Shown here piece after piece: positions 1 through 7,773 of a stretch of 14,663 nucleotides of DNA (positions within the stretch are counted from its first letter, which is position 1; each line of letters starts with the position of its first letter). The notes below the pieces were generated by a model. The model made no database searches. It was given only the letters and a program-made list of their open reading frames with translations, and had not been told where the DNA came from. Origin of the DNA: an uncultured Collinsella sp. (GTDB lineage: Bacteria; Actinomycetota; Coriobacteriia; Coriobacteriales; Coriobacteriaceae). The translations under genes and the position numbers were made by a program. The DNA is taken from contig CABUUE010000013.1 of NCBI GenBank assembly GCA_902494685.1, forward strand, positions 1 to 14,663, written 5' to 3'.

Positions 1-21
1 CCACATTAAGTGGCCTTCTTT
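1..21 (+). terminator. Truncated terminator hairpin at left window edge
   Basis: The window opens with CCAC-ATTAA-GTGG followed by CCTTCTTT. This matches the inner stem, 5-nt loop and T-rich tail of the complete GAAGGCCAC hairpin at 5179-5201 read on the minus strand. The outer 5' half of the stem would lie just left of the window. Read on the plus strand it would end transcription of a gene lying to the left, which is not visible. It also marks the left edge of the repeat block. From 22 to 128 no gene or confident repeat unit is seen, although 110-125 resembles a decayed half-unit of the array that follows. Confidence 0.55.
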
Positions 22-128
22 GCGTGCGGAACTCGCGATGAACTTCGTGCCCCGCCGTCCGGAAGGACGCCTCTTTATTGATGGGAGGCCTGATAGGTCG
101 ATGGTTCCGTGCCCGGATGCGTCCAAAG

Positions 129-592
129 TGGGACGGGCTTTCCGGATGGGCAGGCTTTCGAAAAATGCGTCCCGGAATTTGCCTTTGGAATGGGACGTAG
201 TTTCCCGTTGAGGTGCTTTGCGGAAAGTGCATCCCACTCTGGGCGGTCGAAGTGGGACACACTTTCCCAAAGGCGCTCCAACGGGAAATTGCGTCCCATT
301 ATTCGGTCAAGAAACGGGATGCATTTTCCCAATGAGAGCAAAACCGGAAAATGCATCCCACAATCAGCCCTCAAAGTGGGACGCCGTTTCCCAATGAGGC
401 TCAAGCGGAAAATGCATCCCGGAATTTGCGCTCAAAGTGGGATGCGGTTTCCGGTTGAGGGTCTAAGGGGAAAGTGCGTCCCAGAATCGACGCTTGAAAT
501 GGGATGCAGTTTCCCGATGAGGCACTCGACGGAAAATACATCCCAGAAATGGCCTTTGAGCTGGGATAAGATTTCCGCGGCATCTCGGATTC
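129..592. repeat. Left array of 61-62 bp imperfect-palindrome repeats
   Basis: Units begin at 129, 191, 253, 315, 377, 438, 500 and 562, so the period is 62 bp with one step of 61. Each unit reads roughly TGGGAYGCRNTTTCCC, a loop of about 13-14 nt like AATGAGGCTCAA, then CGGAAAATGCATCCCA, then a spacer of about 16 nt often ending CTCAAAG. The two 16-nt arms are reverse complements of each other with a few mismatches. The last unit decays after about 30 nt. Units have diverged by point changes, and both arms and loops vary. Neither the loops nor the spacers are unique sequences as CRISPR spacers would be. Because 62 is not a multiple of 3, any reading frame through the array cycles through three frames; the apparent open frames here look spurious. 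The same family, in the same orientation, recurs at 4877-5170. Function unknown: it could be a hairpin-forming RNA, a protein-binding array or a selfish repeat. Confidence 0.9.
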
Positions 593-595
593 TCA

Positions 596-670
596 AAAAT
601 GAGACACGCCGTTGGCGAAAATGAGACACGTGATATCGGGCATCGGACGTATCATTTGTAAAAATGAGTC
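596..670 (+). promoter_or_regulatory. Helically phased AAAATGAGACAC repeats upstream of the surface-protein gene
   Basis: AAAATGAGACACG occurs at 596-608 and again at 618-630. A partial third copy, AAAATGAGTC, lies at 661-670. The start-to-start spacings are 22 and 43 bp, close to two and four helical turns, as expected for a regulator bound to one face of the DNA. A TATCAT sequence at 650-655 could be a -10 element, but no good -35 is seen 16-18 bp upstream. An alternative reading is a relic of a transposon end, since some insertion sequences have repeated terminal motifs of this kind. Direct repeats are seen; the role is inferred. Confidence 0.4.
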
Positions 671-699
671 CACTCCACTCGAATAAAGCGAGGTCCCTC

Positions 700-3600
700 A
701 TGTACGTTCCACACCCCCGTATCCGTAGGCTGTCGAAAATCCCGCTTGTTGGGACGGCGGCGCTTGCTGCGTTGATCGCCACGAGCGTCGCCTGCTTCAC
801 GGCCGCGCCCCAGGTTGCCCAGGCGGCAGATGCGCCTGCAATCACCGATATGACCGAGCAGGATTATCAAGCCCTGGGTCTGGGCACGAGCGAGGACATT
901 CCGGCCGATACCGTTGGCCCCTATTCCACTGATACCCCCACGACGTTTGCCACGCGCAGCGAGGTCTATATGGCAGCTAACGGTAGCCATGGCAATCGCT
1001 ACACTCTGCGTGACAAGCTCGAGAACGTCGAGCGCGGTGACATTGGCGGCAGCAGCAAACTCACCGATGGCTATGGAAGTGTGTGGGGCGCCGCAAAGTT
1101 CTGGCAAAACGTCAACAACTTCGATACGAACAGCGATCTCTACAAGCATAGCGACTACGGTGGCGGCACCTGGTCGTACCTAAGCAACAATGAGTCCTCA
1201 ACAGTACTCGCCAACGACAACAACGGTTTCTCGGGCATTCACGCCACGAGTGTTGAGTTCTGCAGCGACGCCAGCACGGGCAAAAAGAGCCGCGTTGCCG
1301 AGCTCCGTGCCTACGGCGACAGTTCCTCCACGACGATTGACGGCAAGTCATACGCCGGAAAGGTTGAGCTGGTCCTCTACTCGTTTAGCAACGGGCGCAC
1401 GCGCACTCTCGACACACACCTGCCGGTGACGGTCAACACTAATATGATGTACGAAGGCCGTTTTAAGTACCTGGATGCCGGTTACCTGCAAGAGCACGAC
1501 GCCGTCTTTGATGTCGAGGCGGGCGATGTCGATGGCGACGGCGTCGACGAGCTTTTTGTCTACGCGGGCTGCTATGTCGACGAGAACGGCGTGCGCAAGG
1601 CTGTAGCCGACATGTATGACTTGGAGGGCGGCAACTGGAAGCAAAGCGTCGTCAAGATCGATGCCGGTAACGCCGCGGACTACACCACGCACAACAAGGG
1701 CGGGAACGACTCCTGGACGCAGCTTCAGTCAGCTCCTGTCGTTTCGCTAGCGGCCGGCGACCTCGATCGCGATTTTTGCGATGACCTCGCCATCGTGGTC
1801 TCGGCACCCTACGGCAAGAAGAATATTGATAAGTCGACGCATTGCGAGCTGTTTTCGTGGGATGCATCCAAGGGTGCGCTCGTCCATGTCGATGCTCTGG
1901 GCGACGCGGGCGCAATCTCCCTCTCCGCGAACGGCAAGACCATGGTCGCTGCGAATGCGACGTTCGGCACGTTTGCCGCCTACGATGAAGAAGGAAAGAA
2001 GACGGGTGAAACCGTCACGGGCCTTATTCTTGCGGGCTATGACTGGCAACGCAGCGCTTTTGATTACGGCGCTTCTGACGGCAGCAAGGGGCTGTACGGC
2101 GCGCTGTACCGCTACGCGTATTTTGACTCGGAGTCTGGCGAGTTCAAGCTTTCCGATTGCAAGGAATACAGAGACGGGCTCCTCGCCTCCTATGGGCTGA
2201 TGCATGTGCCCAACAGCGCATGGAAGGATGGCGCTCAGGATAAGCGCTATCCGTGCACCTTGGCGCCTATTGCCCTTGCCACTGCCAACCTTGACGGCCT
2301 GTCCGAGCAGCTGACGGTCGACGAGGTGCTCGTGGGCGGCGATGTGTTCCGCGACTTTGCCTGCAACACGGCACAGAGCGGGGCTCAGGGCTTGGGGTCC
2401 ATGGTCGGAACCATGAGCATGAGCGGTCAGCAATACAACAGCAGCAACAAGCATGACCACAAGGGTATAGAGCAGGTGTGGATCAGCGACGTCAAGGCGG
2501 GCAGCGTCTCGGGTTCGGACCGCTATAACGAGAGCTTTATCGCCGTGGTGGGCAAGCACCGCGACGAGGACCTGCGCAAGAACGATGACTACTATTGGAT
2601 GACCGTCTCGCATTTTTCGCTCGACGAGAACGGAAAGGTGCGCCGCGGCGAGGAGCAGGTGATTAGCGAGAGCAACCGTCGCGGCACTACCTACGGCACA
2701 TTTATCTCGCTCGCGCTGCCCGATGTCGACAACGACAGCGTCAAGATCACGTACAAGGACCGCTACAAGGTCTATACCAACCCGCGCGTGCTTGCCGTGC
2801 TGCAGGATGCGCCCTATGTTGAGGATCTGGAGCAGGCATACGGCTATCTGGTGTTGGGCGGCACGTCATACGGAGAGGAAAAGGGCACGGGGACATCCCA
2901 GGGCTATACCATTGGCGCCGAGTTGGGCGTTGCCGTCGAGGTGCAGACCGGCCCGCCCCTGGTCGCGATGAATGCTTCAGTCGATTTTGCCGCCGAGGGA
3001 TGCTATGACTACCGGAGCGAGCGCACGGTCAGCGCAAGCGTAAGCTATGAGTCGCATGCCGGCGAGGGTGACAAGGCCGTGCTCTACACGATTCCGATGG
3101 TCTATTACGAGTATGAGATCGAAAATGAGGAAACTGGTGGCAAGGGCGTGATGGCGGCGCCCGTGTCGCTCGGCGCGCAGACCTCGGTCGTTAATGTCGA
3201 GGCCTATGACCGCATTGCCAAACAGCACAATATGACGCCGCTCAGCTACTTTTTGACCAACCGGTCGGGAGAACCCGGAACCTATCAAACGACGCTCAAC
3301 GGCGAGACTCCCGTTGGGGATTCCTTTGGCCTGGGCAAGCCTGGCGTAACGCGCGCCTACACGCACGATGGGTTTAACGGCGCCGCCGCGCAGTCGGGGG
3401 CGAGCATTGAGCAGACCATCGAAGTCGAGGAGGGCAAGGAGCAGGAGCTCGAGCTCGGCTTGACGCTGAACGGCAGCGTTGTCATGGGCGCGAAGCTCGC
3501 AAAGCACGAGTTGTTTGGCGGCCTGTGCTTTGGTGCCAACGCCGGCTTTACTACGGGTAACTCCTCGAGTGAATCGACCGAATACGGCGGCACCGTCGAC

Positions 3601-4788
3601 AACCTGCCCGAGGCCGCGCAGGGCAAGTACGGTTTTGTGTGGCGTCTGGGCGTCAACGCGGTGGATGTCGACAAGTTCGAGGCAGACTCGGGCGACAAGC
3701 TCGGCACCAAGGACACCGACCAGTTCTGGATCGTGGGCTATGACGTTAAGGACGTCGAGATGCCCGACGCGCCGGCCGTGACGGGCTTTACGGCAAACGC
3801 CGTCGATTCGACCAGCGTTACGTTTAGCTGGGACGATGTACTCGCAAACAAGAGTGGCTTTAGCTACGGCGTGGGCATGCTGCAGAGCAATGCGGCGGAT
3901 GCGGTCGTCAATAGCTGGAAGATTGCCGACAACACGCAGACCTCGCTCAAGTGGGATGGGCTGCAGCCCAATACGGAGTATCGATTCGCCATCGCCGCCG
4001 TTAAGAATGGATCCACGACCGAAACAGGTATTCGCTCGGCAATCATCACGGTCAAGACCATGCCCGATGGCATGACGATGACCGTGAGCGGACCTGCGGC
4101 GGATGCTGCGGAGGGGCCGGATCTTGGATACGACTCTTCGGTTGAGCGCACGGCGGGAAGCCACCTGACGCTCTCGGCGATTGGCCATGTGAAGCAACTC
4201 GGTGCCGACGATAGCGAAACAGGGCTGGCACCGACCTATATGTGGTACCGCAAGGGCCGCGGCGAGACAGAGTTTAAGCTCGTGGGTGCCGATGGCAACC
4301 TCGCGGCTGGAACGGCCTCAAAGCTCGAGATTGACCTGACCGCAGACGATGACGGTGCGCAGTATTACTGCCACGTGGGATACAACGACGTGGGCCTCGA
4401 CACCGGCACGACGCTCGTGAATATCGAGGCCGAGGAGACGGCGCCCACAACGGTGAACGCCACCCCGATCCGCACGCGCCGCCTGTTCTCACAGGCAAGT
4501 GCGGGCGCCAAGAAGTTCCTGGACCATACGCTGGTAAACACCGCCGGCCCAACCGATTCCGAAGGCTCAAAGGACCCCGAGACTCCTGAGACCCCGACGA
4601 ACCCGGACAAGTCCAAGTCCGACAACGGAGCTAAGACCGACACCAAGGTCAAGACTACGACCACAGCGAAGAACCTCGCAAACACCGGCGACCAAACATT
4701 CGCCCTAGTCGCCACCGCAGCAGCAGCGGGAGCAACGCTCGTAGTGATAGCCCTCATCATGCTGATCAAGCGCCGCAAGACCCACTAG
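700..4788 (+). CDS. Large secreted, LAXTG wall-anchored multidomain surface protein
   Basis: This 1362-residue protein should be exported and covalently attached to the cell wall. An N-terminal signal peptide (residues 1 to about 43: basic PRIRRLSK, hydrophobic core, AQAA cleavage region) is followed by a probable beta-propeller with FG-GAP/VCBS-like calcium-loop motifs, the clearest being GDVDGDGVDELF near residue 275 and GDLDRDFCDDLAIV near 355. Residues about 729-1020 are beta-rich and not recognised. About 1022-1120 is a fibronectin type III domain (PDAPAVTGF start, TEYRFAIAAV strand). About 1126-1244 is Ig-like, with a WYRKG strand and DDGAQYYCHV. A Pro/Thr/Lys linker leads to LANTG (1326-1330), a hydrophobic stretch and KRRKTH, a complete sorting signal of the LAXTG type cut by class E sortases. 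I chose ATG 700 because GCGAGG lies six bases upstream; the in-frame ATG at 664 has no ribosome site and lies inside a repeat. The domains suggest adhesion or glycan binding, but the ligand cannot be read from sequence. It stands alone between two repeat arrays and ends in its own terminator. Confidence 0.88.
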   Translation: MYVPHPRIRRLSKIPLVGTAALAALIATSVACFTAAPQVAQAADAPAITDMTEQDYQALGLGTSEDIPADTVGPYSTDTPTTFATRSEVYMAANGSHGNRYTLRDKLENVERGDIGGSSKLTDGYGSVWGAAKFWQNVNNFDTNSDLYKHSDYGGGTWSYLSNNESSTVLANDNNGFSGIHATSVEFCSDASTGKKSRVAELRAYGDSSSTTIDGKSYAGKVELVLYSFSNGRTRTLDTHLPVTVNTNMMYEGRFKYLDAGYLQEHDAVFDVEAGDVDGDGVDELFVYAGCYVDENGVRKAVADMYDLEGGNWKQSVVKIDAGNAADYTTHNKGGNDSWTQLQSAPVVSLAAGDLDRDFCDDLAIVVSAPYGKKNIDKSTHCELFSWDASKGALVHVDALGDAGAISLSANGKTMVAANATFGTFAAYDEEGKKTGETVTGLILAGYDWQRSAFDYGASDGSKGLYGALYRYAYFDSESGEFKLSDCKEYRDGLLASYGLMHVPNSAWKDGAQDKRYPCTLAPIALATANLDGLSEQLTVDEVLVGGDVFRDFACNTAQSGAQGLGSMVGTMSMSGQQYNSSNKHDHKGIEQVWISDVKAGSVSGSDRYNESFIAVVGKHRDEDLRKNDDYYWMTVSHFSLDENGKVRRGEEQVISESNRRGTTYGTFISLALPDVDNDSVKITYKDRYKVYTNPRVLAVLQDAPYVEDLEQAYGYLVLGGTSYGEEKGTGTSQGYTIGAELGVAVEVQTGPPLVAMNASVDFAAEGCYDYRSERTVSASVSYESHAGEGDKAVLYTIPMVYYEYEIENEETGGKGVMAAPVSLGAQTSVVNVEAYDRIAKQHNMTPLSYFLTNRSGEPGTYQTTLNGETPVGDSFGLGKPGVTRAYTHDGFNGAAAQSGASIEQTIEVEEGKEQELELGLTLNGSVVMGAKLAKHELFGGLCFGANAGFTTGNSSSESTEYGGTVDNLPEAAQGKYGFVWRLGVNAVDVDKFEADSGDKLGTKDTDQFWIVGYDVKDVEMPDAPAVTGFTANAVDSTSVTFSWDDVLANKSGFSYGVGMLQSNAADAVVNSWKIADNTQTSLKWDGLQPNTEYRFAIAAVKNGSTTETGIRSAIITVKTMPDGMTMTVSGPAADAAEGPDLGYDSSVERTAGSHLTLSAIGHVKQLGADDSETGLAPTYMWYRKGRGETEFKLVGADGNLAAGTASKLEIDLTADDDGAQYYCHVGYNDVGLDTGTTLVNIEAEETAPTTVNATPIRTRRLFSQASAGAKKFLDHTLVNTAGPTDSEGSKDPETPETPTNPDKSKSDNGAKTDTKVKTTTTAKNLANTGDQTFALVATAAAAGATLVVIALIMLIKRRKTH

Positions 4789-4815
4789 TAGCCAGTCGAA
4801 CATATCGACAACCCA

Positions 4816-4858
4816 AAAACCCGGGTAGCCAAAAAACAGGCCACCCGGGTTTTCTGTT
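4816..4858 (+). terminator. Intrinsic terminator of the surface-protein gene
   Basis: Stem AAAACCCGGGTAGCC (4816-4830) pairs with GGCCACCCGGGTTTT (4839-4853), with one non-Watson-Crick position and an 8-nt loop. The right arm ends in a run of T followed by CTGTT. It begins 27 nt after the stop codon. The right-hand repeat array begins immediately after it. Confidence 0.9.
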
Positions 4859-4876
4859 GAGTGGAGACTCCGCAAG

Positions 4877-5170
4877 CGGAAACTGCATCCCACAATTAGC
4901 GCCCAGACCGGGACGCACTTTCCCAAAGGGTCCTCAACGGGAAACTGCGTCCCATAATTAGGCCGAGAAATGGGATGAACTTTCCCAATGAGAGCCAACC
5001 GGAAACCACGTCCCAGAATCAGCCCCCAAAGTGGGACGCACTTTCCCAACGAGCCTCAACCGGAAAATACATCCCGGAATCCAGCTGAATAGTGGGACAC
5101 ACTTTCCCAATCGGGTCCCAAGCGGAAACTGCATCCCATTCCAGACAAGAATTCCGGGACACACTTTCCG
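4877..5170. repeat. Right array of the same 61-62 bp repeat family
   Basis: The array starts with a right arm only (CGGAAACTGCATCCCA, 4877-4892). Units then begin at 4909, 4971, 5032 and 5093, and it ends with a left arm only (CGGGACACACTTTCCG, 5155-5170). Steps are 62, 61, 61 and 62 bp. The loops (AATGAGAGCCAAC, AACGAGCCTCAAC) and spacers (AGAATCAGCCCCCAAAG) match those of the left array in the same orientation, so the two arrays are direct copies of one family. The array fills almost the whole gap between the terminators of the two flanking genes. No gene is seen in 4789-5258. Confidence 0.9.
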
Positions 5171-5178
5171 CAAACAAA

Positions 5179-5201
5179 GAAGGCCACATAACGTGGCCTT
5201 C
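5179..5201 (-). terminator. Terminator hairpin downstream of the LtaS-like gene
   Basis: A perfect 9-bp stem, GAAGGCCAC/GTGGCCTTC, has a 5-nt loop. On the minus strand it is followed by TTTGTTTGC, a moderately T-rich tail, and it lies 57 nt beyond the stop codon of the minus-strand gene at 5259. The plus-strand tail (AACTTATATATG) is less convincing. The same hairpin with its flank appears inverted at the left window edge. Confidence 0.75.
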
Positions 5202-5258
5202 AACTTATATATGCCTCCGCCTGGACAGACGTTTCAGTTGTGGCTCAGCAGCTAGCAG

Positions 5259-7559
5259 CTACTTAATCTTGGTCGTACCCGGTGCCAGGTTGGGGTCGGT
5301 CTCGTTGGCCTCGGTCTGGAAGTGCTCGGTGTACACGTTCTTGCCGTCGCGGAACATCTCGTAGTATTGCATCTTGGCGTAATCCTCGCGCGCCTTGGTG
5401 GCGGCTGCGGCAGCAGCGTCGTCACCGGTGACGTTGGAGGAGAGCGCCCAGCGCAGGCTGGCGTCCTCGTAGCCCACGGAGTTGATAGCGGGCAGCGACT
5501 CGCGCAGCGTCATGTGCGCTTTCTGGTAGTCAGTCAGCGGGGCGCCAATCAGCTGCATGAGCTGCGTGGACAGGTAGTTGGTGGACAGGTCGTCGACCTC
5601 ACTCGTCTGGTCGCAGCCGGCAACGTCGTAGTTGGCCCAGATGATGTAGTCGGTCTGCCACAGACGTTCCTGGTGCGTGGCATCGTCCTCGCCGGTAAAC
5701 CACTTATCGTTGAACTTGGACGGGAAGAACGGCTGGTGGTCGCCCCAGAACACCACGACCACCTTGCGATCGAGTTTGCTCAGGGCGTTGAGGAAGTAGC
5801 GAAGCGCCTGGTCGGACTGCTCGATGCACGAGACATACTCGTCGACATCGGAGAGCGTGCCGTCCTCGACGGTCTTGGCGTCCAAATCGGTCGTGTCGAT
5901 ATTCAGGTGCATCTGCTTGTCGACCGGCAGCAGGCCCGTATCGTAGCCCGAGTGGTTCTGCATGGTCACGTCGAAGATAAACTGCGGATCGGCGTTCTGG
6001 TCGAGCAGCTCAAGAATCTTGTCGTAGGTAGCCTGGTCGGTCACCATACCGCGCAGGGTGTCGGCTCCCTGGAAATCGTTGATGGACAGGAACTGGTCAA
6101 AGCCAAAGTCCTTGTAGACGTTCTCGCGGTTCCAGTTGGTGGCGTGGTTGGGGTGCATGGCCGTGGTGGAATATCCGAGCGACTTGAACTGCTCTGCCAG
6201 GTTCCCGGTCGTTTCCATGTTGTAGATGGTGTAGGGGTACACGCCCGAGCCCAGGTTGGCCATGGAGTTGCCGGTCATAAACTCAAACTCGGTATTGGCG
6301 GTGCCGCCGCCGTAGGCGCTCACGTAGAGCTTGCCGCGGCTGAGGCAGTTGGACAGGTTCTTAAAGTACTGCGGGCCTTCGTAGCCGGCGCGCATGTTCT
6401 GGTAGATCGAAAGATCCGAGAAGGTCTCGTTCATGATGGCGATGACCGTGGGCTTCTCGCTGTCGAACTGCTCCTTTGCGGCGGCGCGCTCGTCGCTCTT
6501 GGCCGCGTCGGACTTGTCGTAGGCCTTGGCGTACTTTTTGAGCGTGGCCTTGGCATCGTCGACGGAGTAGTCGGCGGGTTTGGGCGGCTTGATGGACTGC
6601 GCTGCGCTAATGAAAGCGGGCAGGTAGCCCTCGCGCCAGTAGCTCTCGAGCGGGCGCCAGGTGTAGACGGTGATGCCGAGAGTGTTGTAGTAGTCGATGA
6701 GCGTGACATGCGCGGTCACGCCACCCAGGCACAGCACGGCGACGAGCAGGTTGGTGAGCAGCATGCGCTTGGCGTTGGCGGCGCCCTTCTGACGGTGCGG
6801 TGCCACCAGGCCGGCGTACTCGCACAGCAGCATGGCGATGGCGGTAAAGCCCATGGACAGCACGCAGAACAGTGAGATCGAGAAGGTGTAGCCGGTGCCG
6901 GCGACCGCGGCGGCGGTGGAGATGGCCGAAAGGTCGCCCGGCTGGATGGGCATGGATTTAAACGTGATGACGAAGAACTCGGCAATGCCCAGGACAAAGA
7001 GGGCAAAGGCCAGGACCGCGGGAGCTGCGCCGTGGCGCTGGAACAGGAAGAACAGGCCGACCATGAGCGTGGTGATGATGGCCCACTCGAGCAGGATGCA
7101 CAGGGGGTAGACCCAGGTAAAGTCGTGGTTGGACGATACCTCCATGCCTAGCAGCGCAAAGACGCCGGCGAGCAGCAGGCACAGCACGGCGGCGACGAGT
7201 GGCTTGCCCACAAAGGCGCCGCGCAGGCGGGCGAGCTTGCCGGTGGGGGCGGGGGCGTCGGGCGCGGCGAACGCAAAGACGCGCGGGGCGATGCGGTCGC
7301 GTGCGATGCTGGCCCAAGCGCAGCCGGTGAGGATGGCGTTGGTCAGGATGAGCATCACAAAGGCGAGCGGCTCGTTTTGGGCGACGAGGCCAATGGCGCC
7401 CCAAATGGTCAAAAAGACCTGGAAAAGACCGAAGGCGACGCTCCACCCAAGAGCGCTTTTGGCAACGGTGCCCGACTGAGCGCGAATGGCCTTGGCCTCG
7501 CGCAAGACAAGGTAGACGGTCGCCGCAAGACCGACGAGCGAGATGGCGGCAGCGAACAT
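5259..7559 (-). CDS. LtaS-type membrane sulfatase-fold phosphoglycerol transferase
   Basis: A 766-residue polytopic membrane enzyme of the lipoteichoic acid synthase/alkaline phosphatase superfamily. Members transfer phosphoglycerol from phosphatidylglycerol to wall or membrane polymers on the outer face of the membrane. About seven or eight hydrophobic segments occupy residues 1-290, followed by a Lys/Asp/Ala-rich linker and then the extracellular catalytic domain from about residue 370. Motifs match the family: IMNETFSD (N377, E378, metal ligands), YGGGTANTEFEF (T420 aligns with the catalytic threonine of LtaS), HPNHATNWNR, VTMQNHSGYD and FWGDHQP (D607, H608, metal ligands). The start is the ATG at 7559, seven bases after AGGAG; an upstream in-frame GTG at 7574 overlaps that ribosome site. 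Length is a little above the roughly 650 residues of Staphylococcus LtaS. It is transcribed alone, divergent from the nitroreductase, and ends at the hairpin at 5179-5201. The exact polymer made is not evident; glycerol-phosphate decoration of another glycan is the main alternative. Confidence 0.87.
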   Translation of the reverse strand: MFAAAISLVGLAATVYLVLREAKAIRAQSGTVAKSALGWSVAFGLFQVFLTIWGAIGLVAQNEPLAFVMLILTNAILTGCAWASIARDRIAPRVFAFAAPDAPAPTGKLARLRGAFVGKPLVAAVLCLLLAGVFALLGMEVSSNHDFTWVYPLCILLEWAIITTLMVGLFFLFQRHGAAPAVLAFALFVLGIAEFFVITFKSMPIQPGDLSAISTAAAVAGTGYTFSISLFCVLSMGFTAIAMLLCEYAGLVAPHRQKGAANAKRMLLTNLLVAVLCLGGVTAHVTLIDYYNTLGITVYTWRPLESYWREGYLPAFISAAQSIKPPKPADYSVDDAKATLKKYAKAYDKSDAAKSDERAAAKEQFDSEKPTVIAIMNETFSDLSIYQNMRAGYEGPQYFKNLSNCLSRGKLYVSAYGGGTANTEFEFMTGNSMANLGSGVYPYTIYNMETTGNLAEQFKSLGYSTTAMHPNHATNWNRENVYKDFGFDQFLSINDFQGADTLRGMVTDQATYDKILELLDQNADPQFIFDVTMQNHSGYDTGLLPVDKQMHLNIDTTDLDAKTVEDGTLSDVDEYVSCIEQSDQALRYFLNALSKLDRKVVVVFWGDHQPFFPSKFNDKWFTGEDDATHQERLWQTDYIIWANYDVAGCDQTSEVDDLSTNYLSTQLMQLIGAPLTDYQKAHMTLRESLPAINSVGYEDASLRWALSSNVTGDDAAAAAATKAREDYAKMQYYEMFRDGKNVYTEHFQTEANETDPNLAPGTTKIK

Positions 7560-7773
7560 GCTGAGACTCCTCACAAACTTAAAACCTACGAAAGCGGGGG
7601 TTTACCCGATTGTTACCTAAATATGCGCTGCATTTGCGGGCTGCGCACAACAACCAGCCATATTAACGCGCATGTGCGGCGGTGTGGCGCAATGTAGTGG
7701 CGGCCTGCGCGATAATGGACGGGAATTACACGGAAACGTAAAGGCTTCTTAAAGAATTAGCGAGGATGAGGCG

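Noticed and set aside
129..592. CRISPR array
   Set aside because: The period is regular, but loops and spacers are variants of one consensus rather than unique sequences. The repeat itself is a full-length imperfect palindrome, and no cas gene is present.
109..624. A 171-residue open frame on the plus strand through the left array, and similar frames on the minus strand
   Set aside because: The frame runs through tandem 61-62 bp non-coding-looking repeats in which the reading phase shifts each unit. It has no ribosome site or domain, and equivalent open frames exist on the other strand. Lack of stops comes from the repeat sequence itself.
596..630. Intact insertion-sequence end
   Set aside because: Only short direct repeats are present, with no transposase gene or matching opposite end in the window. 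Kept as an alternative explanation, not as a mobile element call.
664..699. Upstream ATG at 664 as start of the surface protein
   Set aside because: There is no Shine-Dalgarno sequence before it, and it lies within a repeated AAAATGAG box. ATG 700 has GCGAGG at good spacing and gives a normal signal peptide.
5322..6875. 517-residue open frame on the plus strand opposite the LtaS-like gene
   Set aside because: It is an antisense shadow produced by GC-rich codon bias. The translation is Val/Gly/Leu-rich without domains, and the minus-strand protein has all family motifs.
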